Below are positions 18,581-27,020 of a stretch of 57,109 bases of DNA, piece after piece (position 1 is the stretch's first letter; every line of letters begins with the position of its first letter). A program made the translations under genes and the position numbers. Source of the DNA: Beijerinckiaceae bacterium (GTDB lineage: Bacteria > Pseudomonadota > Alphaproteobacteria > Rhizobiales > Beijerinckiaceae); assembly GCA_947453205.1 (NCBI GenBank), contig CANGFT010000021.1:1-57109 (forward strand), written 5' to 3'. The notes beneath the pieces were generated by a model, which saw only the letters and a program-made list of their open reading frames with translations, had not been told where the DNA came from and did no database searches.

Positions 18581-19703
18581 GCCCGAGGGCGGCCGGGCAG
18601 GGCGGCTCGCCTGCTTCTGCCCGCCGGGCGTCGCCATGGCCGGTCGGCGCCTGCGTGGCGGGCTGGGGCAGCTTGCTGGCGGCTTCGCCCTTGCGGTGCT
18701 CTCCCAGACCCTCGCGACAAGCCTGCTGCCTCTGGCGGGCCTCTGGCTCGCGCCGCGCCCCTCCCTGATGCCCGCGCCCTATATGGCGATGCTGATCGGC
18801 GCCGCCATCGCGACCTTTCCCGCCTCCTGGCTGCTCGACGCTTTCGGCCGCCGGGCCTCCTTCGCGCTGGGGGCCTCCCACGGTCTTGCAGGCGGGCTGA
18901 TGATGGCCTGGGCGCTCTCGGCCGGCGCCTTCTGGCCCTTTTGCCTCGGCGCCTTCTGGCTCGGCGTGGCGCAGGGCTTCACCCTGTTCTACCGGCACGA
19001 GGCCGCCATCGGTGAGAGCGCCGCCGAAAAGAGCTTCGCCATCGCGCTCGTCTTCGGCGCCGGCGCCCTGGCCGGACTCGTCGGCCCCGCGCTGCTGCTG
19101 GCGCTCGAGCAGGTCTCGCCCGCCGCGCGCAACATCGGCGTCGCCCTGGGCGCGGCGCTGGCGCAGGTGCTGGTGCTGACGGTCGCCGTTGCATCGGCCC
19201 CCGTCGCTTCTGAGGCGACGGCGGAGCCGCCTTGCGCGCTCCATAAGCAGGATTTCATCATCGCCACCGTCATCGCCGCCGCCGCATGGTTCGGCATGAC
19301 CGCTCAGATGCTCGCCATGCCCGGCGAGATGGTGGGCTGCGGCGTCACGCTGTCCGGCATGTTCGGCGTGATGGCCTTCCATGTCATGGCGATGTATGCG
19401 CCCGCCTTCGCGGTCGGGCCGTTGGTGAGGCGGTTCGGCGTCGCAAGCGTCGCTGCGGGCGGATTGGGCCTCATCGTCCTTGCGAAACTCCTCAGCCGCG
19501 GCGCCGGCGACGTGATGGATTTTGCTGTCGTGCTGGGTCTTCTGGCCGTCGGCTGGTCGCTCGCCACGACCGCTGCGACCCTCTGGCTGCACCATCGCGG
19601 CAGCCCCGCGCGGCCATGGCTCGCGGCTCATGACGCCCTGCTGTTTCTCGCAGCGCTGGCGGGCGCGGCCCTTTCGGCTGGGCCGCTCGTGGGATTGCTG
19701 TGA
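18564..19703 (+). CDS. ccoA: MFS copper importer for cbb3 oxidase (CcoA-like)
   Basis: A multi-span major facilitator protein of about 379 residues (alternative starts at 18552 and 18636; no strong ribosome site). Around its seventh and eighth helices it carries M245-T-A-Q-M249 and H273-V-M-A-M277. These match the MxxxM and HxxxM motifs described for Rhodobacter capsulatus CcoA (M233/M237 and H261/M265 as I recall), including the exact spacing of 28 residues between first Met and His. CcoA imports copper needed for cbb3 oxidase. The gene overlaps ccoS and ends the operon just before a terminator. The function is inferred from motif and context; a generic MFS role is the alternative. Confidence 0.82.
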   Translation: MTSEAEPEGGRAGRLACFCPPGVAMAGRRLRGGLGQLAGGFALAVLSQTLATSLLPLAGLWLAPRPSLMPAPYMAMLIGAAIATFPASWLLDAFGRRASFALGASHGLAGGLMMAWALSAGAFWPFCLGAFWLGVAQGFTLFYRHEAAIGESAAEKSFAIALVFGAGALAGLVGPALLLALEQVSPAARNIGVALGAALAQVLVLTVAVASAPVASEATAEPPCALHKQDFIIATVIAAAAWFGMTAQMLAMPGEMVGCGVTLSGMFGVMAFHVMAMYAPAFAVGPLVRRFGVASVAAGGLGLIVLAKLLSRGAGDVMDFAVVLGLLAVGWSLATTAATLWLHHRGSPARPWLAAHDALLFLAALAGAALSAGPLVGLL

Positions 19704-19709
19704 AAGCAA

Positions 19710-19735
19710 AGCCCCCGCCTGTGAAAGCGGGGGCT
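19710..19735 (+). terminator. Terminator of the cco operon
   Basis: A perfect 9-bp stem AGCCCCCGC / GCGGGGGCT with an 8-nt loop lies 7 bp after the ccoA stop. There is only a weak T-rich tail on the plus strand. It also lies downstream of the convergent binding-protein gene ending at 19768, so it may act in both directions. Confidence 0.75.
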
Positions 19736-19767
19736 CTCTGAAGGTTTGATTGTGAGGATGCGAGGGC

Positions 19768-20727
19768 TCAGGGCTTTTTGTAATAGTCCTTGAAGAGGTC
19801 GTCGAGCTGCGCCTTGGTCAGAGCCTTGCCCATCATCTTCATCTCCACCGCATCTGTCATGGCGTCCTCGACGCCTGACAGACGCTCTAGCAGAAGGTTT
19901 TTCTTCGGGAAATATTCGTCGCGCATGCCCTGCGCCACATCGAGCGGGGTCTGTGTCCAGTCCGCCCAGCGCTTGATGGCGTCGGGATCGGAATACATCC
20001 AGTCCAGCGTCTCGTTATAGGCGGTCATGAACTTGTCGAGGGCGCCCTTGCGCTTGGCGATGGTGTCGAGGTTCGAAATATTCACGCGCACGGTCATGTT
20101 CTGGAACTTCGGCACTTCGCTTTCGCGCACAAGCATGCGGATGCGGCCGTCCTTCAGATCCTTCAGCTGCAGCGGCGCCGAGGACCAGCCGATGTCGACC
20201 TGGTTCGACATGGTCTGCGCGAAGGATGCCGAGGGGCCGCCGACCGCCGTCGGCTTCATGTCGACCTTGAAGTAGTTGATGAAGCCGAGCACTGCCACAT
20301 GGGTGGAGGAGCCGCGCGTCGAATAGGAGATGGTCTTGCCGGCGGCGTCCTTGATCGTCTTGATCGGCGAATCCGCAGGCACATACCAGTAGAGATCATC
20401 AGCGCCGGTCATGGAATTGCTGACGGGACGCACGGGCGCGCCCTTCTCGAACGCGCCCATCACCCCCGTGAGGCCCGCCGCGAGGCCAAGGTCCACCGAG
20501 CCCGAGATGACCGCCTGGATCGTCTCGCCGCTGCCCTGGGTGTAGAGCACTTCAAGCTCAAGCCCATGCTTCTGGAAAATGCCCTTCTGGATGCCGAGCT
20601 CGGGAATGGCCGTGTCCCAATTCCCCCGCTGCCCGACGGCGAGCTTGAGTTTCTCTTGCGCGAAAGAGGGGGCTGCGATGGCGCAGGCGGCGAGCGCCAG
20701 CAGTGAAATGGTCAACTTCCGCATCAT
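19768..20727 (-). CDS. ABC transporter substrate-binding protein (NMT1/THI5-like)
   Basis: A 319-residue periplasmic binding protein starting MMRKLTISLLALAACA, with a signal peptide cut near SFA-Q (about residue 22-23). The SsuA/TauA/NMT1 fold is indicated by the KGIFQKHGLELEV segment, GSVDLGLAA, and a hinge motif around SYSTRGSSTHVA. The start was set at 20727 because AGGTGA lies 4 nt upstream; a longer frame has no support. No permease or ATPase gene is adjacent, so this is an orphan receptor. Candidate ligands of the family are sulfonates, nitrate, pyrimidine precursors or aromatic acids. Confidence 0.87.
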   Translation of the reverse strand: MMRKLTISLLALAACAIAAPSFAQEKLKLAVGQRGNWDTAIPELGIQKGIFQKHGLELEVLYTQGSGETIQAVISGSVDLGLAAGLTGVMGAFEKGAPVRPVSNSMTGADDLYWYVPADSPIKTIKDAAGKTISYSTRGSSTHVAVLGFINYFKVDMKPTAVGGPSASFAQTMSNQVDIGWSSAPLQLKDLKDGRIRMLVRESEVPKFQNMTVRVNISNLDTIAKRKGALDKFMTAYNETLDWMYSDPDAIKRWADWTQTPLDVAQGMRDEYFPKKNLLLERLSGVEDAMTDAVEMKMMGKALTKAQLDDLFKDYYKKP

Positions 20728-20858
20728 ATCGTCACCTGCGATCTGCCCTGTGGAGGGAATTTCTTCGTCGGGGACGATAGTTGAGCGCGCCGAGAGGCGC
20801 AACCGCAGCGCGCTATGCGCGGCGGGAGCCGCCTTGCGGCGACCCCGCTCGCTTTGGC

Positions 20859-21413
20859 TCAGCGGGTCGAGCCGCCTGACGAATATTTGAACTCGGGCGC
20901 CGACCGCAGCTGCTCCTTGGTCATGTTGAGCAAGGCGTGGTCGGGATAGCCGCGCGTGGACATATCGCCTGCGGGGGCGCGCACCGAGCCCGTCACATCG
21001 CCGCGATCGGGTGTCGACGATGTCGAGGGCGGGGTCATGGTTCTCGCGCTGCGCACGGGCTCGTTGCTCCATCGGATCTGCTCGAAGGGCACGGCCACAT
21101 AACGCTCGCCCATTCCCAGGAAACCGCCGACGCCGATGATGATCCCCGAGACCCTGCCAGAGGCGTCCAGCAACAGTTCGTTGATGTCGCCGACCTTTTC
21201 ATTGCTGTCGTTGTAGACGTCCAGCCCGTCGAGCTTCGAGGCCCGCCACATGCCCGGGCGCATCTCCGTCATGAAGCTTGAGGGGGTGGGGCTGGATGTC
21301 GTTGCGGTGGGCTGGGGACTGGTGGAGGGCGCTTGCGCCATGGCGGCGCTCCCGAGGCAAAGACCACCCAGCGCGATGCTCGCCACAGTCAGGCTCAAAC
21401 AATTCGTCTGCAT
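20859..21413 (-). CDS. PRC-barrel domain periplasmic protein
   Basis: A 184-residue protein with a signal peptide (about 1-26, cut near AMA-Q), a Pro/Ser/Thr-rich linker, then a PRC-barrel domain (about 55-115: ASKLDGLDVYNDSNEKVGDI, LLLDASGRVSGIIIGVGGFLG, YVAVPFEQI). A low-complexity tail follows. PRC-barrel proteins with signal peptides are common in Hyphomicrobiales, with unknown or stress-related roles. GGAGTG precedes the ATG. It lies 131 bp upstream of the binding-protein gene on the same strand. Confidence 0.85.
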   Translation of the reverse strand: MQTNCLSLTVASIALGGLCLGSAAMAQAPSTSPQPTATTSSPTPSSFMTEMRPGMWRASKLDGLDVYNDSNEKVGDINELLLDASGRVSGIIIGVGGFLGMGERYVAVPFEQIRWSNEPVRSARTMTPPSTSSTPDRGDVTGSVRAPAGDMSTRGYPDHALLNMTKEQLRSAPEFKYSSGGSTR

Positions 21414-21533
21414 GATTCACTCCATGCGTTGCCAAGCCCTTAAGGGGCCTTTCCCTACAACGAGGCCGCATGGGAATGGGTTGCCTGTCGTAAAAAGTTG
21501 TCGCCGCCACAATAAACAAACGGACCCTTGAAA

Positions 21534-21562
21534 CGAAAAAGGGCGCACCTTGCGATGCGCCC
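21534..21562 (-). terminator. Rho-independent terminator of the HU gene
   Basis: On the minus strand GGGCGCA (21562-21556) pairs with TGCGCCC (21547-21541) across an 8-nt loop, followed by TTTTTCG. It lies 24 bp after the HU stop codon. Confidence 0.9.
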
Positions 21563-21585
21563 CTGAAGCTTGAAAGGCGTGCCGC

Positions 21586-21942
21586 TCAGACGGCTTCCTT
21601 GAGCTCCTTGGCCGGGCGGAAGGCGACCTTCTTGCTGGCCTTGATCTTGATCTGCTCGCCAGTGGCGGGGTTGCGGCCCATGCGGGCGGCGCGCTTGCGC
21701 ACCTGCAGAATGCCAAGGCCGCCGATGCGGACGCGGGCGCCCTTCTTCAGGTGCTTGGTCACGACCACCACGAGATCGTCCAGAATGGCGTTGGCGGCCT
21801 TCTTCGACAGTTCATGCGACTCGGCCAGAGTGGTGGCGAGCTGGCGCAGGGTGATGGTCTCGACCTTCACCTTCGCGGTTTCGGCCTTAGCCTTCGGCTC
21901 TGCCTTGGGTTTTGCTGCGGACTTTGCGGCTGCTTTAGCCAT
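21586..21942 (-). CDS. HU-family DNA-binding protein with Lys/Ala-rich N-terminal extension
   Basis: A 118-residue nucleoid protein. The first 25 or so residues are a Lys/Ala/Pro-rich tail (MAKAAAKSAAKPKAEPKAKA) that precedes the HU fold. The fold includes the arm motif R-M-G-R-N-P-A-T-G-E. The start at 21942 is fixed by GGAGGAG about 6 nt upstream; a longer frame upstream is not supported. The tail resembles extended HU proteins and eukaryotic H1-like tails seen in some alphaproteobacteria. It binds and bends DNA without sequence specificity. Monocistronic: terminators lie on both sides. Confidence 0.92.
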   Translation of the reverse strand: MAKAAAKSAAKPKAEPKAKAETAKVKVETITLRQLATTLAESHELSKKAANAILDDLVVVVTKHLKKGARVRIGGLGILQVRKRAARMGRNPATGEQIKIKASKKVAFRPAKELKEAV

Positions 21943-22136
21943 GTCGATCTCCTCCAGAGAATCAATGAACCTGAGGCGACGATACAACGGCCTGCGATTC
22001 AGTTTAAGGCCTGCAAGCCCGAAAAACGCGGATAATCCTGCTCTTTTCGCTGAAAAAAGCCCGTTTTCACGGGGTTTTTCAACTAAAGACGGGGATTGGC
22101 GCCGCTGTAGCCATCCATCGCCGGGCGCCGCGCCCC

Positions 22137-22169
22137 ACAAAAAAGCCCGCCGAATCTGATTCGGCGGGC
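22137..22169 (-). terminator. Rho-independent terminator after the LLM oxidoreductase gene
   Basis: An 11-bp perfect stem (GCCCGCCGAAT / ATTCGGCGGGC) with a 3-nt loop is followed on the minus strand by TTTTTTGT. It lies about 26 bp after the stop at 22196 and marks the end of the catabolic gene run. Confidence 0.93.
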
Positions 22170-22195
22170 CCCTGGCGAAACGGCGTCAGATCGAT

Positions 22196-23317
22196 TCAGA
22201 GGTCGCGCACATGCGGCGCCACGCGGTCGCGGAACAGCTCCATGCCGCGCGTGACGGCGGCGTCCGGCATGTCGCCGATCTTCATGGTCATGTTGAACAC
22301 GCCATGGCCCAGCGCCTTGTGGATGTTCTTCATCTGCTTCACCACGCTTTCAGGGCTGCCGCAAAGCACCGTGCCAGCCTCGATCTGCTCCTCCAGCGTG
22401 CGCTCGCGCAGGGTCGCGAGGCGCTTGTCGAAATACTGCTTCGCCTCGGCGTTGGCGTAATAGTTCGACTGCGTCAGCACCTTGGTCTGCGCCTCGCGCT
22501 GCGGACGCATCAGCACCTGATGGAAATATTTGAGGCCATTGCGCATGATCTCGCGCGCCTCGTCATCGGTCTCGGCGATCACGGTCTGGTGGCCGCTCAG
22601 CAAATGGCCGAGCGTCGGCTCCCATCCATAGGAGCGAGCCGATTTCATATAGTGCTCCATGTTCTTGCGGGCCACGTCGAGGTCGGCGATCAGCGTCATG
22701 CCCATGATGGCCTTGTGACGCGCCGCGAATTCCGCAGCCTCGGGATTGGAGGCCGACATCAGGATCGGCGGGGGATTTTGCATCGGCCGCGGCCAGATGG
22801 AGACGGAGGGATAGTTGTAATAAGTTCCCTCCCAGCGGAAGGGCTCCGGCGAGGTCCAGCATTTCATGATGAGCCGCACCGCTTCATCAAGGCGGCCGAG
22901 CGATTCATCGGGATTGATGTTGTAGGAGAAGTATTCGTGGGGGATGCCGCGCATCATGCCTGCGATCAGGCGCCCGCCGCTCATCACATCGATCATCGCA
23001 TATTCTTCGGCGACGCGCACAGGGTTCAGCAGCGGCACGAGATTGCCCAGCATGCCCAGCCTGATCTTCTTCGTGCGCGCGACCAGCGCGGCGCCGATGA
23101 GGTTGCAGTTCGACATGAGCCCATAGGGGCTGAAATGATGCTCATTGCAGCCGACCCAGTCAAAGCCGCATTCCTCGGCATAGGCCATGGCGTCGATATA
23201 GGTCTCATAGAGCGCCTTGGCCTTGTGGGCGTCGAAGCTGGCGTTTGGCACGGGCCAGCTCGTGGGCGGCTCCTCGCAATAGGGCCAGGGCATCAGGTGG
23301 AAGAAATTGAACTTCAT
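22196..23317 (-). CDS. LLM-class flavin-dependent oxidoreductase
   Basis: A 373-residue luciferase-like monooxygenase, predicted to use reduced FMN and O2. The TIM-barrel landmarks are visible: EECGFDWVGCNEHHF, RTKKIRLGMLGNLVPLLNPVRVAEEYAMIDVMSGGRLIAGMMRG, and a C-terminal GSPESVVKQM. No flavin reductase lies beside it, although the reductase at 28229-29200 is in the same cluster. It is the last gene of the minus-strand run, 31 bp after the enoyl-CoA hydratase gene. The substrate is unknown; ring or side-chain hydroxylation in the same pathway is an inference. Confidence 0.9.
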   Translation of the reverse strand: MKFNFFHLMPWPYCEEPPTSWPVPNASFDAHKAKALYETYIDAMAYAEECGFDWVGCNEHHFSPYGLMSNCNLIGAALVARTKKIRLGMLGNLVPLLNPVRVAEEYAMIDVMSGGRLIAGMMRGIPHEYFSYNINPDESLGRLDEAVRLIMKCWTSPEPFRWEGTYYNYPSVSIWPRPMQNPPPILMSASNPEAAEFAARHKAIMGMTLIADLDVARKNMEHYMKSARSYGWEPTLGHLLSGHQTVIAETDDEAREIMRNGLKYFHQVLMRPQREAQTKVLTQSNYYANAEAKQYFDKRLATLRERTLEEQIEAGTVLCGSPESVVKQMKNIHKALGHGVFNMTMKIGDMPDAAVTRGMELFRDRVAPHVRDL

Positions 23318-23348
23318 CAGGGATCACCAGAGAATGGCTGGGTAGGGC

Positions 23349-24077
23349 TTACTTGCGCTTGAGCTGGCTTGAGGAATTCACCAGCGCGTGCAGGCTGCGC
23401 GCAAAGTGGACAGCTTTCGACATGTCGATCGGCTGGGCGTTGACGCCATATTCCTTCACCGCGAGAACAGCCGGACGCGCGGCGTCGGACAGGCGCTTCA
23501 CGAGGGCGGAGACCTTGTCGGCGAGCTCCGCCGCAGGAACGATGTCGCTCACCGCGCCGATGGCCAGCGCCCGCTCAGGACTGATCATCTGGCTGGTCCA
23601 GACATTGTACATCAGCGCCTTCAGCGGCACGCGGTCGATCATGGACGACATGACCATGGTCGGCATGATGTTGTGGTTGAACTCGGGCACCTGGAATTGC
23701 GCGGTGTCGGCGCAGATGGTGATGTCGGCGGCGGCGGCCAGCGCGAAGCCAAAGCCGAGCGCGCGGCCCTGCACCTCAGCAATCACCGGGGCGTTGGAGC
23801 GGCGCAGCAGGCCGTAGCAGCGGAAGACATGGTCGCTGGCTTCGCGGACCTCCAGCGCCTCGGGTGCTGCGGGGCGGGGGCCGCTGTTGAAACGGCCAGC
23901 GCAGAAATCATCGCCCTTGCCGCGCAGCACGATGAGCCGCGCCTTCTCGTGCTCGCGCTCGATGATGTCGCCGAGATCTCGGATCATCTGGTCGGACATG
24001 GCGTTGCCACGTTCGGGTTGGTTGAACGTGATCTCCAGAACGTCGCCCGCATAGCCGACGAGAATGTCCTCGCTCAT
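23349..24077 (-). CDS. Enoyl-CoA hydratase/isomerase family protein
   Basis: A 242-residue crotonase-fold protein. It has the N-terminal ITFNQPERGNAMS segment, the oxyanion-hole regions GDDFCAGRF and QGRALGFGFALAAAADITICAD, and the FNHNIMPTMVMS segment. In place of the usual hydratase catalytic glutamate (E-x-x-x-G-x-x-P) it has F-N-H-N-I-M-P, so it may be an isomerase, hydrolase or decarboxylase-type crotonase rather than a true hydratase. GGAGGAG precedes the ATG. It probably acts on a CoA ester late in the pathway encoded around it. Confidence 0.88.
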   Translation of the reverse strand: MSEDILVGYAGDVLEITFNQPERGNAMSDQMIRDLGDIIEREHEKARLIVLRGKGDDFCAGRFNSGPRPAAPEALEVREASDHVFRCYGLLRRSNAPVIAEVQGRALGFGFALAAAADITICADTAQFQVPEFNHNIMPTMVMSSMIDRVPLKALMYNVWTSQMISPERALAIGAVSDIVPAAELADKVSALVKRLSDAARPAVLAVKEYGVNAQPIDMSKAVHFARSLHALVNSSSQLKRK

Positions 24078-24189
24078 GACTCCTCCAGAGTGAAACGGTT
24101 GAATTCCACAAGAAACCGATAGGGCTTGCGCGCTTTCGCCGCAAGCCCGTCCTTCATTAACGTTTTACTGCACGGCGTGAGGCCTGCGG

Positions 24190-24597
24190 TCAGGCGCCCT
24201 GGGTCTCCGAAACGGGGCCTTTGCGCAGGTCGATGATCTCGATCACATTGCGGTCGGGATCGTGGAAATAGGCGCTGCGGCCGTGGAATGTGCCTGTTCC
24301 CCGGTCTTCTTCCTTGAAGATGCGCACATTGTGCGCGGGGAGAGCCGTCTTCGCGCGATCATATTCCTCTGACGTGACGAGGAAGGCCGTGTGGATCTCG
24401 TGCTTGTCGCCCACGTTCGGGTCAATCGGATTTTCCGAAAGCGTGCAGACGAAACTGGTCTGTCCGCAGCGCAGGAAAAGCATATGGCCCGTGCGCCGCA
24501 CCCGCTCGAGGCCCAGCAGCTTCACATAGAAGGCTTCGGCCTTGTCGAGATCCTTCACCGGGATCGTGAAGTGGACGACTTCCGTCAGATTCAGCAT
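24190..24597 (-). CDS. VOC-superfamily (glyoxalase/dioxygenase-type) protein
   Basis: A 135-residue single-module vicinal-oxygen-chelate protein. It shows H9-F-T-I-P-V-K-D-L-D-K-A-E-A-F-Y at the start, an H-T-A-F strand in the middle (about residue 69) and F-H-D-P-D-R-N-V-I-E-I-I-D near the end. These His and Glu residues are the usual metal ligands. GGGGAGGAG precedes the ATG. The family includes glyoxalase I, bleomycin-resistance proteins, epimerases and extradiol dioxygenases. A metal-dependent pathway enzyme is likely here, but the reaction is not determined. Confidence 0.85.
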   Translation of the reverse strand: MLNLTEVVHFTIPVKDLDKAEAFYVKLLGLERVRRTGHMLFLRCGQTSFVCTLSENPIDPNVGDKHEIHTAFLVTSEEYDRAKTALPAHNVRIFKEEDRGTGTFHGRSAYFHDPDRNVIEIIDLRKGPVSETQGA

Positions 24598-24691
24598 GGG
24601 CTCCTCCCCGTTCGCTTGACGCTCTCTTTGCGTGAGGCTTCATCAGAAAACATCGGGGCGCCCTTGTCCAGCGCCCCGGCGGCCTGCTGGA

Positions 24692-26326
24692 TCAGGCGTT
24701 CTCCAGCGCGGGCAGGGGCGCTTGCCCACGGATCATATCCGCCGCCTTTTCAGCCATCATCAACACGCAGGCGTTGATGTGGGCGCCGACCATGTCGGGC
24801 ATGGCGGAGGCGTCGACCACGCGCAGGCCCTCGACGCCGCGCACGCGCAGGGTGGGGTCGAGCACGCTGTCGGGGCCGATGCCCATCGCGCAGGAGCCGG
24901 CTGGATGGTGGGCGGTGATGACGGTCCTGCGGATGAAGGCGTCGATCTCCCCATCCGTCTTGACCTTCTCGCCCGGCGACTTCTCCACGCCCCGGAATGG
25001 CTCCATCGGCTTGCTGTAGGCGACTTCGCGGGCGAGCTTGAAGCCTTCGCGCAGCTTGGGCAGATCGCTCGGCGCCGAGAAGAAATTATACATGATGCGC
25101 GGCGCAGCCAGCGGATCGGACGAGCGCAGCAGCACTTTGCCCCGGCTTTCGGGATGCAGCAGCGCCGGGCGGATGCCATAGCCGTCCTCATAGGCCGGAC
25201 GCAGCATCGGGAACCACAGATGCGCATTGGTAGGCACGCCCCGGAACATGAATTCGATGTCGGGCACGGCGAGTTCTGGATTGGTCTTGATGAAGGCGTG
25301 CAGGCCGCCGGGCACGACGGTCGCGGGGCCGGTTCCGAAGAACTGTGCGCGCAGCATGTTCAGGGCCATGCGGTCGAAGCGCATGTTGTCGCGAAACACG
25401 CTGGTGTTCTGCGGGCGCGTGAACATGATGAGCACCGCAAGGTGGTCCTGCAGATTCTCGCCCACGGGCAGATCGACCACGGGCGCGACGCCCATCTCCT
25501 TCAGATGTTCGGCGGGGCCGATCCCTGAGAGCATGAGGATCTGCGGCGTGTTGAACGTGCCGCTGGCGAGAATGACCTCGCGCCGCGCCTCGGCCTGAAC
25601 GACAAGGCTGTCTTTCACATATTCGACGCCTGTCGCATGCGTGCCGCGCATCATCACGCGCGTGACCTGCGCGCGCACATCCACCGTCAGATTGGGACGC
25701 TTGCGCGCAGGGCGCAGATAGGCGACGGCCGAGGAAGAGCGCTTGCCGTTGCCGATGGTGTATTGGCTGCGGCCGAAGCCCTCGCCCTGCTGACCGTTAT
25801 AATCGTCCGTCACGGGCAGGCCCGTGGCGCGGGCGGCCTCCACCCAGGCGTCGAACAGGGGGTCGCGCGTCGAGGCGAACTGCACCTGCAGCGGGCCGTC
25901 GCCGCCGCGCCATGCGTTCTCCCCCTCGGTGAAGGTCTCGCCCCGTTTGAAATAGGGCAGCACATCCGCATAGGACCAGCCCTTGCAGCCCTTCTGCGCC
26001 CAGCGGTCATAGTCGCCGCGATGGCCGCGCGTATAGGCCATGACATTGATGGAGGAGGAGCCGCCGAGCACCTTGCCGCGGGCGGCCTCGATCACGCGAT
26101 TGTGGAGGTTGGGCTCGGGCTCCGTGTGATAGCCCCAGTCGTGCATGTTATATTCATGCATCTTGCCCATGCCGAGGGGGATGTGGATCAGCGGATTGAG
26201 GTCGCGCCCGCCGGCCTCGATGAGAAGCACGCTTGCGCCCGCGTCTTCGCTCAAGCGATTGGCGAGCACGCAGCCCGCAGAGCCTGCGCCCACGATGACG
26301 TAATCATAGCTTGCCCGCATCACCAT
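24692..26326 (-). CDS. GMC-family FAD-dependent oxidoreductase (choline dehydrogenase-like)
   Basis: A 544-residue GMC flavoprotein. It has the N-terminal dinucleotide site V-G-A-G-S-A-G-C, the GMC signature [18 protein letters not shown] and the second signature [18 protein letters not shown]. The C-terminal active-site region reads [12 protein letters not shown] with the catalytic His, then N-A-C-V. It oxidises an alcohol to an aldehyde or acid. AGGGGAAAC precedes the first ATG. It lies 45 bp downstream of the MarR gene in the same run and probably acts on an alcohol intermediate of the cluster's pathway. Confidence 0.92.
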   Translation of the reverse strand: MVMRASYDYVIVGAGSAGCVLANRLSEDAGASVLLIEAGGRDLNPLIHIPLGMGKMHEYNMHDWGYHTEPEPNLHNRVIEAARGKVLGGSSSINVMAYTRGHRGDYDRWAQKGCKGWSYADVLPYFKRGETFTEGENAWRGGDGPLQVQFASTRDPLFDAWVEAARATGLPVTDDYNGQQGEGFGRSQYTIGNGKRSSSAVAYLRPARKRPNLTVDVRAQVTRVMMRGTHATGVEYVKDSLVVQAEARREVILASGTFNTPQILMLSGIGPAEHLKEMGVAPVVDLPVGENLQDHLAVLIMFTRPQNTSVFRDNMRFDRMALNMLRAQFFGTGPATVVPGGLHAFIKTNPELAVPDIEFMFRGVPTNAHLWFPMLRPAYEDGYGIRPALLHPESRGKVLLRSSDPLAAPRIMYNFFSAPSDLPKLREGFKLAREVAYSKPMEPFRGVEKSPGEKVKTDGEIDAFIRRTVITAHHPAGSCAMGIGPDSVLDPTLRVRGVEGLRVVDASAMPDMVGAHINACVLMMAEKAADMIRGQAPLPALENA

Positions 26327-26371
26327 TTGTTTCCCCTCAATTCCCTGCGCCGCTATGGGGCGCTCCTTGCG

Positions 26372-26992
26372 TTAGTTTGAATCGCGCCTTGCGGGCTTGC
26401 GCGCCCCGGCTTGCGCCGCCGCTCGCGCGGGCTTGCGGGCGCGGTCCAGCAGGCTTGAAATCTGCCGGGTGGAGGGCATGCGGCGCTCCTTGCGCGATTG
26501 GTCGCTCTCATCCTCAGCGAGATTATGAATCATCTTGAGCAGCATGTCGCGCGCCGCCGCGATGGTGGCGGGGTCGATGCCCTGGAGGGCGACCTTGTTG
26601 ACCTCTTCGGCGAGCGGCACGAGCTTGTCGCGCAAGGCCCGGCCTGCGTCGGTCAGGAAGACATAGACTTTCTTGCGGCTGTCGGGCTGCTGGCGGCGCT
26701 CGACATAGCCCAGTTGCTCCATGGCCTTCAGCGCGGAGAAGGTGGTGGGCTCCATGAGGCCCGCGCGTTCGCTGAGTTCGCGCTGGGTCAGGCCGTCCTC
26801 GACCCATAAAATGCGCAGGAAGGTCCAATGGCCGAAGGAGACGGAATGTTCTGTCAGGCGCATCTGCAAGGCGCGCGACAGGCCTCGCCCTGCGTCCTTG
26901 ACGAGATGGGCGAAGCGGTCGTCCGGCACGGCCTCGCGCCAATGGCGCAAAATGGCCTGGGCTTGCTGGACCTTTTGTTTGGATTCGGTCAC
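26372..26992 (-). CDS. MarR-family transcriptional regulator
   Basis: A 206-residue winged-helix regulator with a GTG start at 26992 (VTESKQKVQQ), preceded by AGGAG about 9 nt upstream. The frame stays open upstream into the Gfo/Idh gene, but that part has no coding signal of its own. The helix-turn-helix spans LTQRELSERAGLMEPTTFSALKAMEQLGYVERR (about residues 85-117). A Lys/Arg/Ala-rich tail follows residue 180. MarR proteins typically repress aromatic-catabolism genes and are released by the substrate. Its position inside the run, 28 bp after the Gfo/Idh gene, makes it the candidate regulator of the cluster. Confidence 0.9.
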   Translation of the reverse strand: MTESKQKVQQAQAILRHWREAVPDDRFAHLVKDAGRGLSRALQMRLTEHSVSFGHWTFLRILWVEDGLTQRELSERAGLMEPTTFSALKAMEQLGYVERRQQPDSRKKVYVFLTDAGRALRDKLVPLAEEVNKVALQGIDPATIAAARDMLLKMIHNLAEDESDQSRKERRMPSTRQISSLLDRARKPARAAAQAGARKPARRDSN

Positions 26993-27020
26993 GACGCCTG
27001 CTCCTGTGCGGGTTTCATGC

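Noticed and set aside
18779-19297. Short minus-strand frames opposite the ccoA-like gene
   Set aside because: Low-complexity Arg/Ala/Pro-rich antisense text inside a clear membrane-transporter gene.
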